DNA of 64,000 nucleotides from CAVUFH01 sp963740835 (GTDB lineage Bacteria; Actinomycetota; Acidimicrobiia; IMCC26256; PALSA-610): the NCBI GenBank assembly GCA_963740835.1, contig CAVUFH010000003.1, positions 1,860,001 through 1,924,000 of the forward strand, in the 5' to 3' direction. Positions 35,386-44,975 of the stretch are shown piece by piece. Made by a program: the position numbers and the translations under genes. The notes beneath the pieces were generated by a model. It was not told the DNA's origin. It did not search any database and saw nothing but the letters and a program-made list of their open reading frames with translations. Positions within the stretch are counted from its first letter, which is position 1. Every line of letters begins with the position of its first letter.

Positions 35386-36144
35386 ATGACGTCGATGCAG
35401 GGACGCGTCGCGTTGGTGACCGGCGGGAGCGCCGGCATCGGCCGGGCGACTGCGCTCGCGTTCGTCCGCGAAGGAGCGAGCGTGGCGATCGGTGACGTAC
35501 ACGTCGATGCCGGCCAGCGCGTCGTCGCGGAGATCGAGGCAGCCGGGGGCAAGGCGCTGTTCGTTGTGACGGACGTCTCGAAGTCAGCCGACATCCGGCG
35601 GCTCGTGGACGAGACGATCGCGCGCTTCGGGCGGCTCGACCATGCGTTCAACAACGCCGGTACCGAAGGCGATCCCGGCAGCACGGCCGAGTGCACGCCG
35701 GAAAACTGGGAGCACACGCTCGCAGTGAACCTCACCGGCGTTTGGTTGTGCATGCGGGAGGAGATCCCTCGCCTGCTCGCGACTGGCGGCGGTTCAATCG
35801 TCAACAACTCATCGGTCGCGGGGCTGGTCGGCTTCGCCGGCTCGCCCGCGTACGTCGCGTCGAAGCACGGAGTCGTCGGGCTGACCAAGACGGCGGCGCT
35901 CGAGTATGCGACGGCCGGAGTACGCGTGAACGCGGTGTGCCCGGGAATCGTCGAAACCGACATGATCACCCGATTCACGCACGGCGACGCGACCGCGGTT
36001 GCCCAGCTCACAGAAAGCGAGCCGGTCGGGCGGCTCGGCACGCCTGAGGAGATCGCCGAGGCGGTCGTGTGGTTGTGCTCGGATGCCGCGAGCTTCGTGA
36101 CCGGCCAGGCCCTGGCGGTCGACGGCGGCTACGTCGCTCGATGA
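35386..36144 (+). CDS. Short-chain dehydrogenase/reductase
   Basis: A 252-residue classical SDR. The cofactor motif is VTGGSAGIGRATALAF, the structural motif HAFNNAGTEGD, catalytic Ser in SIVNNSSVAG and the YxxxK pair in AYVASKHG. C-terminal VTGQALAVDGGYV is typical. Asp in VAIGDVHVDAG after strand 2 favours NAD(H). GAGGAGGGTGCG precedes the ATG at 35386; the in-frame GTG at 35359 is less good. Substrate unknown. It stands alone between the CYTH-CHAD gene and the acs operon. Confidence 0.9.
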   Translation: MTSMQGRVALVTGGSAGIGRATALAFVREGASVAIGDVHVDAGQRVVAEIEAAGGKALFVVTDVSKSADIRRLVDETIARFGRLDHAFNNAGTEGDPGSTAECTPENWEHTLAVNLTGVWLCMREEIPRLLATGGGSIVNNSSVAGLVGFAGSPAYVASKHGVVGLTKTAALEYATAGVRVNAVCPGIVETDMITRFTHGDATAVAQLTESEPVGRLGTPEEIAEAVVWLCSDAASFVTGQALAVDGGYVAR

Positions 36145-36192
36145 GCGCGGCGTGACCAGCGGGCACCGCCGCGCCGCCGACCGCCGAGATTC

Positions 36193-36207
36193 GGGACCTA
36201 CGGCCCT
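36193..36207 (+). promoter_or_regulatory. DosR-like box upstream of the acs-PDH-ACP operon
   Basis: GGGACCTACGGCCCT, one mismatch from consensus, 53 nt before the first gene of the operon at 36260. This is the only candidate regulatory site seen in the 115-nt gap. Confidence 0.7.
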
Positions 36208-36259
36208 GCCGCGGTCGACGACGGTCGGGAAAGATCACCCCAGTGGAGCGGAGGTACCG

Positions 36260-36543
36260 ATGGCGTTGCTGGCAGCGAGGCGGAGGATCGAATCCGAGCG
36301 TCCGTCGCTGACGAAGTCGGTGGATGCCGCCTTCGGCTTCTTCGAGGGGTCTCGGCGAGCGTCGAGCGCCCGAGCGCAGGACGTCTTCCTGGCCCTCGGC
36401 GTGATCGCCGAGTCCCTCGATGCGCCGACGCCGGTTCGTCGCTCGATCGCGACCAGCCTCGTAGCGATTCCGGACGACGTCGAGCTCCCTACTCGTGACG
36501 TCATCGATCGTCTGCTCGACGTGCGTTGTGCGCTCGATGCATC

Positions 36544-36547
<4 letters not shown>
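36260..36547 (+). CDS. Hypothetical 95-residue protein, first gene of acs operon
   Basis: Alpha-helical, soluble, no recognised family (begins MALLAARRRIESERPSL; middle VFLALGVIAESLDAPTPVRR). GCGGAGG precedes the ATG. The stop overlaps the acs start as GTGA, so the two are translationally coupled. The position suggests a regulator or adaptor for the acetyl-CoA enzymes, but nothing in the sequence proves it. Confidence 0.55.
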
Positions 36548-38327
<1,780 letters not shown>

Positions 38328-38331
<4 letters not shown>

Positions 38332-39320
38332 GCACGGAACCGGTGGCGACCGTGATGCCCGACACCGAGACTGCCGCGCGCCTGCTCGGCCGGATGCTGC
38401 TGGTCCGCCGGTTCGAGGAGCGCTGTGTCGAGCTGTACAGCTCGTCGCGGATCCGCGGCTTCGTCCATCTGTACATCGGTGAGGAAGCGATCGCAGCGGG
38501 AGTCCTCGACATGATCGACGACGACGACGCAGTCGTCTCCACCTACCGAGAACACGGACACGCGCTGGCGCGTGGAATCGAACCCAATCGTGTGATGGCC
38601 GAAATGTTCGGCCGGAGTACCGGTGTCAGCCGTGGGCGGGGCGGGTCGATGCACCTTTTCGATGTTTCCCGACGCTTTTACGGCGGGAATGCGATCGTCG
38701 GTGGCGGCCTGCCCATCGCAGTCGGACTCGCACTCGCCGATGCGATGCGCGAATCGCACCGGGTCACGGTGTGCTTCTTCGGCGAGGGAGCGGTCGCCGA
38801 AGGCGAGTTCCACGAATGCATGAACCTCGCTGCGCTCTGGCAGTTGCCGGTGTTGTTCTGTTGCGAGAACAACCTCTACGCGATGGGAACGGCGCTCGCG
38901 CGGTCGGAGTCACAGACCGACCTCGCGCTCAAAGCCGCGACGTATGAGATGCCGGCCTGGGCTGTGGACGGCATGGACGTCGTCGCGGTGCGGGACGCGG
39001 CGCGCAAGGCGTGCGCCGCGATACGCGCCGGCGGTGGACCACACTTCCTCGAGTGCCGGACCTACCGGTTCCGCGCCCACTCGATGTACGACCCCGAGCT
39101 GTACCGCGACAAGTCTGAGGTCGAGGAGTGGAAGCAGCGAGACCCGCTGCCGCTCTTCCGCGCGAAGTGCATCGCCGAGGGCATCCTCGACGAAGCGCGG
39201 TGCGACGCGCTCGACGCCGATGCCGTCGCCGCCGTCGACGCCGCGGTCGCGTACGCCGAGGCGGCCGCGCCGGAACCGGTCGAGGACTTGCTGCGGTTCG
39301 TCACCAGCGAGGCCCCGTGA
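38328..39320 (+). CDS. pdhA: Pyruvate dehydrogenase-type E1 component, alpha subunit
   Basis: 330 residues. The thiamine diphosphate motif is FFGEGAVAEGEFHECMNLAA to CENNLYAMG, i.e. GDG-x-N type. Other motifs are GFVHLYIGEEAIAAGV, VSTYREHGHALARG and SRGRGGSMHLFD. Length and motifs suit the alpha subunit of two-chain PDH or acetoin-dehydrogenase E1; the exact 2-oxo acid cannot be told. It is linked by GTGA to the beta gene. E1 plus E2 genes with no E3 gene suggests a shared dihydrolipoyl dehydrogenase elsewhere. Confidence 0.9.
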
Positions 39321-40309
39321 GCAGCACCACCACTCCCACCACGTATCGGGAGGCATTGCGCGACGCGATCCGTGACGCGATGCGACGAGACGACCGCGTG
39401 TTCCTGATGGGGGAGGACGTGGGTCGTTACGGCGGTTGCTTCGGCGTGAGCCTGGGCCTGCTCGACGAATTCGGGCCTCGCCGCGTCCGGGACACGCCGC
39501 TGTCGGAGTCCGCCTTCGTCGGAGCCGGAATCGGTGCTGCGATCGGCGGTATGCGCCCGATCGTCGAGATCATGACCGTCAACTTCAGCCTGCTCGCGCT
39601 CGACCAGATCGTGAACAACGCGGCGACGCTCCTGCACATGTCGGGCGGCCAGGTGAACGTGCCGATCGTCATCCGGATGACGACCGGCGGCGGCCGGCAG
39701 CTCGCGGCGCAGCACTCGCACAGCCTGGAGGGCTGGTACGCGCACGTCCCCGGGTTGCGCGTCCTCACCCCGGCGACGCTCGAGGACGCCCGCGGCATGC
39801 TCTGGCCGGCGTTGCAGGATCCGGACCCGGTGCTGATCTTCGAGCACGGCGCGCTCTACAACATGCGCGGCGACCTCCCCCCCGACGCCGGCGACGTCGA
39901 CATCGAGGGGGCGGCGATCCGGCGACGTGGGAGCGACGTGTCGGTGGTGGCATACGGGGGGACCCTTGCGAAGGCGCTCGAGGCCGCGGACGTCCTCGCG
40001 AAAGACGGCGTCGACGCAGAGGTGGTCGACCTCCGGACGCTCCGACCCCTGGACGACGAGACCGTGTTGGAGTCGGTCTCGCGCACGCACCGTGCCGTCA
40101 TCGTCGACGAAGGGTGGCGGAGCGGGAGCGTCTCGGCCGAGGTGTGTGCGCGCATCGTCGAAGGCGCGTTCTACGAGCTCGACGCACCGATCGGTCGGGT
40201 GTGCACGGCCGAGGTGCCGCTGCCGTACGCGAAGCACATGGAGGATGCGGCACTGCCGCAGACCGACGCCATCGTGGCCGCGTGCCGAAAGGCGATGGCG
40301 GGTGGGTGA
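39317..40309 (+). CDS. pdhB: Pyruvate dehydrogenase-type E1 component, beta subunit
   Basis: 330 residues, GTG start. TYREALRDAIRDAMRRDDRV, then FLMGEDVGRYGG, RDTPLSESAFVGAGIGAA and AQHSHSLEGWYAHVPGLRV are classical E1-beta motifs; the Glu in MGEDVG is the ThDP-activating acid. The C-terminal domain has VVDLRTLRPLDDETV. It overlaps both neighbours, so all subunits are translationally coupled. Confidence 0.9.
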   Translation: MSSTTTPTTYREALRDAIRDAMRRDDRVFLMGEDVGRYGGCFGVSLGLLDEFGPRRVRDTPLSESAFVGAGIGAAIGGMRPIVEIMTVNFSLLALDQIVNNAATLLHMSGGQVNVPIVIRMTTGGGRQLAAQHSHSLEGWYAHVPGLRVLTPATLEDARGMLWPALQDPDPVLIFEHGALYNMRGDLPPDAGDVDIEGAAIRRRGSDVSVVAYGGTLAKALEAADVLAKDGVDAEVVDLRTLRPLDDETVLESVSRTHRAVIVDEGWRSGSVSAEVCARIVEGAFYELDAPIGRVCTAEVPLPYAKHMEDAALPQTDAIVAACRKAMAGG

Positions 40310-41441
40310 CTTCTGCATGCCGTCGCTCGGCGCCGACATGGAGTACGGGACGGTGATCGAGTGGCTGGTCGGCCCGGGCGACCCGGTGCAGCGGGGTGAC
40401 ATCGCCGCCGTCGTGCACACCGAGAAGGCCGACATCGAGATCGAGGTGTTCGAAGACGGCGTCGTCGGCGAGCTGCTGGTGCCGCTGGGCGAGGAGGTGC
40501 CGGTCGGCACGCCACTCGCGCGCATCGATTCGGGAGCGGTGCGTGCGGAGCCGCCGGCCGCGCCCGCGCCCGCGGTTGCAACGCCGCGTGAGCGCGTTAC
40601 GCCACCGCCGGCGCCGAAGGTCGCAGCTCGCGACGGCGCGCGCGTGACGCCCCGCGCTCGCCGGCTCGCGGCCCGGCACGGCGTGGACCTGGCGCATGTC
40701 ATCGGGGCCGGCAAAGTCATCACGGGAGCAGACGTCGAGCGGGTCACTCGTGGAACCGGCGTCGAGCAACCGGATCAGCACGCGGCCATGCGACACGCGA
40801 TCGCGGCCGCGATGAGCAAGTCCAACCGCGAGATCCCGCATTACCACCTGTTGCACCACACACCGTTGACTCACGCGCTCGCGTGGCTCGAAGACCGCAA
40901 CGCACGACGTGCGGTGGATGAGCGGCTCATTCCCGCGGCGCTCTTCTGCCGAGCAGTCGTCCTCGCGCTCGCTCGCGAGCCCGGGCTCAACGGCTTCTGG
41001 GTCGATGACGCGTTCCGGCCGCGCGAACACGTGCATCTCGGGCTCGCCGTGTCGTTGCGCGGAGGGGGCCTGATCGCGCCCGCCATCCTCGATGCCGATC
41101 GCCTTGATCTCGATGCGTTGATGCGCGCGATGCGCGACCTCACGAACCGCGCTCGGTCTGGCCGGCTGCGGGGTCGCGAGATGACGGACGCGACGGCCAC
41201 GGTCACGAGCCTCGGGGATCGCGGCGTCGAGGTCGTACACGGCGTGATCTATCCGCCGCAGGTCGCGCTGTTCGGGTTCGGTGCCGTCCTCGAGCGACCA
41301 TGGGTGGAGCACGGCGAATTCGCGGCCCGGTCGGTCGTCGCGATCAGCCTCGCGGGCGACCATCGCGCGAGTGACGGCCACGCGGGCGCACGCGTCCTCA
41401 ACGAGATCCACCGCCTGCTCAGGAACCCGGAGGAGCTATGA
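40302..41441 (+). CDS. pdhC: Dihydrolipoyl acyltransferase (E2)
   Basis: 379 residues. The single lipoyl domain has the lipoylated Lys in VHTEKADIEI near residue 44, starting from FCMPSLGADMEYG. A Pro/Ala linker, a peripheral-subunit-binding domain (VTPRARRLAARHGV, ~110-145) and the acyltransferase core follow, with active-site His in GDHRASDGHAGARV. GTG at 40302 is chosen over the ATG at 40317, because it keeps the usual residues before MPSLGADM. Core length is about 230 residues, short but complete. The next gene, an acyl carrier protein, overlaps it by ATGA. Confidence 0.88.
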   Translation: MGDFCMPSLGADMEYGTVIEWLVGPGDPVQRGDIAAVVHTEKADIEIEVFEDGVVGELLVPLGEEVPVGTPLARIDSGAVRAEPPAAPAPAVATPRERVTPPPAPKVAARDGARVTPRARRLAARHGVDLAHVIGAGKVITGADVERVTRGTGVEQPDQHAAMRHAIAAAMSKSNREIPHYHLLHHTPLTHALAWLEDRNARRAVDERLIPAALFCRAVVLALAREPGLNGFWVDDAFRPREHVHLGLAVSLRGGGLIAPAILDADRLDLDALMRAMRDLTNRARSGRLRGREMTDATATVTSLGDRGVEVVHGVIYPPQVALFGFGAVLERPWVEHGEFAARSVVAISLAGDHRASDGHAGARVLNEIHRLLRNPEEL

Positions 41442-41689
41442 ACGCTCAAGAGATCACCACGCTCGTCCGCAAGGTGTTCGAAACCTTCGCGCCCGAATCC
41501 GACATCGAGTCGCTCGACCTGAACGCGCCGATCCAAGAAACACTCGACCTCGACTCGATGGACTTCCTCAACTCGATGATCGCGATCCATGACGCGACCG
41601 GCGTCGACATCCCGGAAGCCGACTACGGACAGGTGACGACGCTCGGTGGGATCGTCGACTACGTCTCGGCGCGGCTCGCCTCGGCGTGA
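41438..41689 (+). CDS. Acyl carrier protein
   Basis: 83 residues with the 4'-phosphopantetheine attachment motif LDLDSMDFLNSM (Ser about 48) and a typical acidic helical ACP fold (IPEADYGQVTTLGGIVDYV). It is coupled to the E2 gene by ATGA, an unusual partner for a PDH-type complex. It could receive an acetyl or other acyl group from the complex or from the AMP-ligase. Its end overlaps the 3' end of the convergent GNAT gene by 31 nt. Confidence 0.88.
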   Translation: MNAQEITTLVRKVFETFAPESDIESLDLNAPIQETLDLDSMDFLNSMIAIHDATGVDIPEADYGQVTTLGGIVDYVSARLASA

Positions 41690-42631
41690 CGCGCGATCCG
41701 CTGAACCAACGCAACGATTGAGGTCGCGCCGCCGTCGGTCGACGCGCGCACTGCATTCTCCGGAAGAGGCAGGTCCTCGTCACGGGGCAGCTCGACACAG
41801 ATCGGGACACCTTCGTGCAGGCGGGAATGGCCCTCCAGCAGCGCTTCCCATTCCGGCTGCACGGGCTCACGCAGTGACATGACGATCGCGTCGGCGTCAC
41901 GTGCGAGTGGACACGGACGGCCGGCCAGCACCGGACACCGTCGATTCACTTCCGGGCCCGGGCAGGCCAACACCTGGAGCCCGGCCTCCCGCGCTGCGTT
42001 CGTCGCGTGCCAGCGCCCACCCGGCACCTCGACGAGCACGCGGGGGCGGGCGTCGCGACGCGGCCAGCTGGGCGCGCGGGCACCGGTGCCGACGAGGACG
42101 CGGACCGTCGTCCAGTCGGTGTTGTCCTGCGTGGCGTAGCCGCGCGTCCTCGCGAGCGCGAGCATCGCCCGGTTGGCGAGGAGGATGTCAGCTTCGAGAT
42201 TGGGGATCCCACGCGCCGCCGCTCGTGCCAGCAGCGCATCGAGGAGATATGGACCCAACCAGCCGCGCCACTGGTCGTCGACGGTGATCGCGAGCTCGCC
42301 GTCGCCGTTCGCGAGAAGCGTGTAGCTGGCCTCGCCGACGATATGGGCTTCTGCATCCGGAGCCGAGACCTCAGCCACCAGCTCGAGCCCGCCGCTGTCG
42401 CTGCACGCGACCATTCGGTCGAAGAAGGCACGGTCGGGCCGGTACAACGAGAAGAACCGACGGTAGCGATCGTCGTCGTCGAGGCGGTCGTACAACGCCA
42501 TCAGCCCGTCGACGTCCCGGTCCGTCGCCGCGCCGGACGACGAGCGTCCGGTCATCGCCGAGCTCGACGGGCCGGGTCAGGTCGTCGGCCACCTCGCCGG
42601 TCGGGACGACTCGCTTCGTGACCCGCATCAT
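41659..42631 (-). CDS. GNAT acetyltransferase with extra C-terminal domain (frameshifted)
   Basis: About 324 residues once corrected. The N-terminal GNAT domain has TDRDVDGLMALYDRLDDDD, YRRFFSLYRPDRAFF and the acetyl-CoA region GWLGPYLLDALLARAAARGI. A C-terminal Rossmann-like domain begins RPRVLVEVPGGRWHATNAAR and resembles a receiver or sugar-isomerase-like fold. One extra base at about 42534-42545 splits the N-terminal 30 residues (starting MMRVTKRVVPTGE, with GAGGAGG before the ATG at 42631). Two DosR-like boxes lie upstream. Substrate unknown; protein lysine acetylation is one option in this family. Confidence 0.75.
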
Positions 42632-42681
42632 GGCCCTCCTCGGGTTGCCTCCATCATCCGCAAGCGCTCGCTCGGTGCGTA

Positions 42682-42696
42682 AGTGCCGAAGGTCCC
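42682..42696 (-). promoter_or_regulatory. DosR-like box facing the GNAT gene
   Basis: The minus strand reads GGGACCTTCGGCACT, one mismatch from the consensus, 51 nt upstream of the GNAT start at 42631. Confidence 0.65.
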
Positions 42697-42754
42697 GTCG
42701 ACCTCTGAGCCCACGACCGAGCCCGCGGCACCCGGCAGGCGTTGCCACGGGCAA

Positions 42755-42769
42755 CGGCCTTTCGACCCT
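42755..42769 (+). promoter_or_regulatory. DosR-like box facing the CBS gene
   Basis: CGGCCTTTCGACCCT, with the right half perfect. It is 62 nt before a possible small gene at 42831 and 232 nt before the CBS gene at 43001. It lies 73 bp from the box at 42682, about seven helical turns. Confidence 0.55.
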
Positions 42770-42830
42770 GGTGCCGACCGCTCGCATCGTGCTCACTGGT
42801 CACCGAAGCCCAGACGGAGGCAGCGGGACG

Positions 42831-42962
42831 TTGCGACGCCGCAAGCACAAATACGAGCAGATCGAGTACCGCGACTTCGGTCCCCGCCCTTCGGAGTTCG
42901 GTCCGGTTCGCATTCATGCGAGCACTGCGGTCGAGCTCCTCCGCATCGCAGCGGAGGAATGA
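42831..42962 (+). CDS. Possible 43-residue protein
   Basis: A TTG-started frame preceded by GGAGG at 9-nt spacing. The product is charged and ends VRIHASTAVELLRIAAEE, with KYEQIEYRDFGPRPSEFG before it. It sits 62 nt after a DosR-like box and its stop is 38 nt before the CBS gene start. Start-codon choice is weak, so treat the gene as tentative. Confidence 0.35.
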   Translation: MRRRKHKYEQIEYRDFGPRPSEFGPVRIHASTAVELLRIAAEE

Positions 42963-43000
42963 ACCCATTCAGCCGGCAACTCGCCGTCAAGGGAGACACC

Positions 43001-43402
43001 ATGGCCGACCCGAGCAATCCGATCCGAGAGATCATGTCGCGCGGCGCGATATCGGTTGGCGACGACCTCACGCTGCGGTCGCTCGCGTCAGTGCTGGCGG
43101 AGCTTGACATCGGTGCCGCACTCGTTGCACGGCCCGACGGCTCGGCCGGGATCGTGTCCGAACGCGATCTCGTCCGTGCCCTCGCAGACGGTGCGGACGC
43201 CGACGAGGTCTGGACGGCCGACGTCATGACCGAGGATCTCGTGCTCGCGGAGCCCGAGGAGCCGATCGCGGACGTGGCCGGCCGGATGGCGTCTGAGTCC
43301 GTGCGCCACGTCGCCGTTGCAGAACGCGGCACGATCGTGGGCGTCGTCTCCGCGCGCGACCTGCTCTCGGTGCTGTCCGACTACGCGCGCGCCACGCTCT
43401 GA
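43001..43402 (+). CDS. Two-CBS-domain (Bateman) protein
   Basis: 133 residues forming one complete CBS pair: IREIMSRGAISVGDDLTLRS to AGIVSERDLVRALADG, then WTADVMTEDLVLAEPEEPIA to GTIVGVVSARDLLSVL. Such proteins sense AMP/ATP or other adenosyl ligands; mycobacterial Hrp1 (Rv2626c) is a DosR-regulon example with the same size and architecture. GGGAGA precedes the ATG. Strong hairpin terminator 15 nt after the stop. Confidence 0.92.
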   Translation: MADPSNPIREIMSRGAISVGDDLTLRSLASVLAELDIGAALVARPDGSAGIVSERDLVRALADGADADEVWTADVMTEDLVLAEPEEPIADVAGRMASESVRHVAVAERGTIVGVVSARDLLSVLSDYARATL

Positions 43403-43416
43403 TCCCTCTTTTGATC

Positions 43417-43446
43417 TCCGGCGCGAGCGAACGAGCTCGCGCCGGA
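43417..43446. terminator. Bidirectional hairpin terminator
   Basis: TCCGGCGCGAGC and GCTCGCGCCGGA form a perfect 12-bp stem with a 6-nt loop. It lies between the stops of the convergent CBS gene and erythromycin-esterase-like gene. Confidence 0.75.
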
Positions 43447-43450
43447 CGCG

Positions 43451-44788
43451 TCAGATGCCGCTCGGATAGGTCTCGGGCGGCTCGCCTCGATCCCAGAGCG
43501 CGTTGCGCTCGAGCGGTTCGACCGCGCGCGTGTGGTCGAGATGGATCACTGCGTCGAACTGATCGGCGAGACGCGCTTCGAAGTAGTGGCTCTGTCGTTC
43601 GGTCTCCGGACGGTAGATCACTCCGATCGCGCGCTCGAGCCGCGGCACGCGCAGCGCGGCACGAGCGTCGGCGGTTGCGAACCAGTAGTTCGGAGTCGGA
43701 ACCTCGTGAAGGGTCGCCTCGTGGCTCTGCGGGAGTGCCGGACGCACATACTTGCGTCGGGGAGGTTCGCCCCAAGCCGACGCGGCGGTGACGTGGCCGT
43801 CGAAGGTCGTGAATCCCACGAGGACCGACTCGTTGCCGTAGCGCTGGCGGGCGAGCTGTCCGACGTTGAGCTCACCCCGGTCGGCCATCGCGGTGGCGCG
43901 CGCGTCGCCGACGTGCGAGTTGTGCTCCCAGACGACGACCTTGGAACGCCGGAGCCGGCGATCGAGGTGCTCGATGAGGCCATCGAGCGTCCCGGCCATG
44001 TGGCGATCGCGGAGATTCCACGACGAGGTCTCGGCGCGGTACATCTGCTGGTAGTACTCCTCGGCATCGCGTACGACGCGAGCGTTCTGCTCGGCGAAGA
44101 ACAGCTCGTCCTCGGCCGCCCAGCCGTCGCGGCGCAGATACGCGTCGGCCTTGCGGCGCAATGCCACGAGTTGGGCAACGACCTCGTTCTCGCAGGGGAT
44201 CGCCGTTTCGAACGCGACTGCGTATCCATAGGCTTGCCCTTCGCGGCCGACATGGTCGAAGCAGGCGTAGCGATCTCGCGCGCGCCGAGCTTCGGCAGGG
44301 TCGATCTGCTCGAGGTACTCGATGACCGCTTCGATCGATGCCGCCAGGCTGTACAGGTCGAGCCCGTAGAACCGCGTCTTCGTGGCCGGGTGCGAATGCG
44401 CGTCGTTGCGCGCCCGCAGCCACTCCACGAAGTTCAAGACGTCGCGGTTGCGCCACATCCAGGCGGGGAACCGTCGGAAGTCCGACAACGCGATGTCAGC
44501 ATCGAGATCGCGCCCGAGCCCCATGACGTAGCGATTGACGCGGTAGGCGTCCGGCCAGTCGGCTTCGACCGCCACGGCGGTGAAGCCGAGCTCCTGTATC
44601 AGCCGGCGTGTGATGCGAGCACGCTCGCGATAGAAGTCGTGCGTGCCGTGCGAAGCCTCACCGATGAACACGAATCGTCGCTCACCGACCATGTCGAGCA
44701 GGGCGTCGTAGTCGTCCGCGGCGCCGGTGATCGGCGTCGCTGCCCGCGTCAATGACGCCACGGCCGAATCGATAGCGCTCGACGGCAC
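43451..44788 (-). CDS. Erythromycin-esterase-like protein
   Basis: 445 residues. Family motifs: FVFIGEASHGTHDFYRERA (catalytic-type Glu and His), AVAVEADWPDAYRVNRY, FYGLDLYSLAASIEAVI and VVVWEHNSHVGDARAT. GTG start at 44788 behind GAGGAGCT. The domain also forms the C-terminal half of mycobacterial Rv2030c, a DosR-regulon protein; here it is a separate gene. Homologues are not generally antibiotic esterases, so macrolide resistance should not be assumed. It shares a divergent promoter with the CtpI-like gene. Confidence 0.85.
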   Translation of the reverse strand: MPSSAIDSAVASLTRAATPITGAADDYDALLDMVGERRFVFIGEASHGTHDFYRERARITRRLIQELGFTAVAVEADWPDAYRVNRYVMGLGRDLDADIALSDFRRFPAWMWRNRDVLNFVEWLRARNDAHSHPATKTRFYGLDLYSLAASIEAVIEYLEQIDPAEARRARDRYACFDHVGREGQAYGYAVAFETAIPCENEVVAQLVALRRKADAYLRRDGWAAEDELFFAEQNARVVRDAEEYYQQMYRAETSSWNLRDRHMAGTLDGLIEHLDRRLRRSKVVVWEHNSHVGDARATAMADRGELNVGQLARQRYGNESVLVGFTTFDGHVTAASAWGEPPRRKYVRPALPQSHEATLHEVPTPNYWFATADARAALRVPRLERAIGVIYRPETERQSHYFEARLADQFDAVIHLDHTRAVEPLERNALWDRGEPPETYPSGI

Positions 44789-44860
44789 AGCTCCTCGCTC
44801 TCTGCGAAGGGTCGGCTTCCAACTCGCCCCGATCGTGCACCGCCGAGGGGTGGAGAGAGC

Positions 44861-44875
44861 AGGGCCGGAGGTCAC
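44861..44875 (-). promoter_or_regulatory. DosR-like box facing the erythromycin-esterase-like gene
   Basis: The minus strand reads GTGACCTCCGGCCCT, 73 nt upstream of the GTG start at 44788. It has two to three mismatches from consensus. Confidence 0.5.
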
Positions 44876-44923
44876 GAATCTGCCGATCGCCCGGTCGCGT
44901 CGAGGCGACCGATGGAAGCGCAG

Positions 44924-44938
44924 AGGACCATCGGCCCT
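44924..44938 (+). promoter_or_regulatory. DosR-like box facing the CtpI-like gene
   Basis: AGGACCATCGGCCCT, 38 nt before the ATG at 44976. It lies exactly 63 bp from the box at 44861, the same spacing as the pair at 23837/23900. Confidence 0.6.
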
Positions 44939-44975
44939 ACGTGTCCTCCCGTTGTTCCGACAGACTCGGTGCGGC

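Noticed and set aside
43451..44788. Macrolide resistance gene
   Set aside because: The family name comes from a few resistance enzymes; the context is a stress regulon and no evidence supports macrolide hydrolysis.
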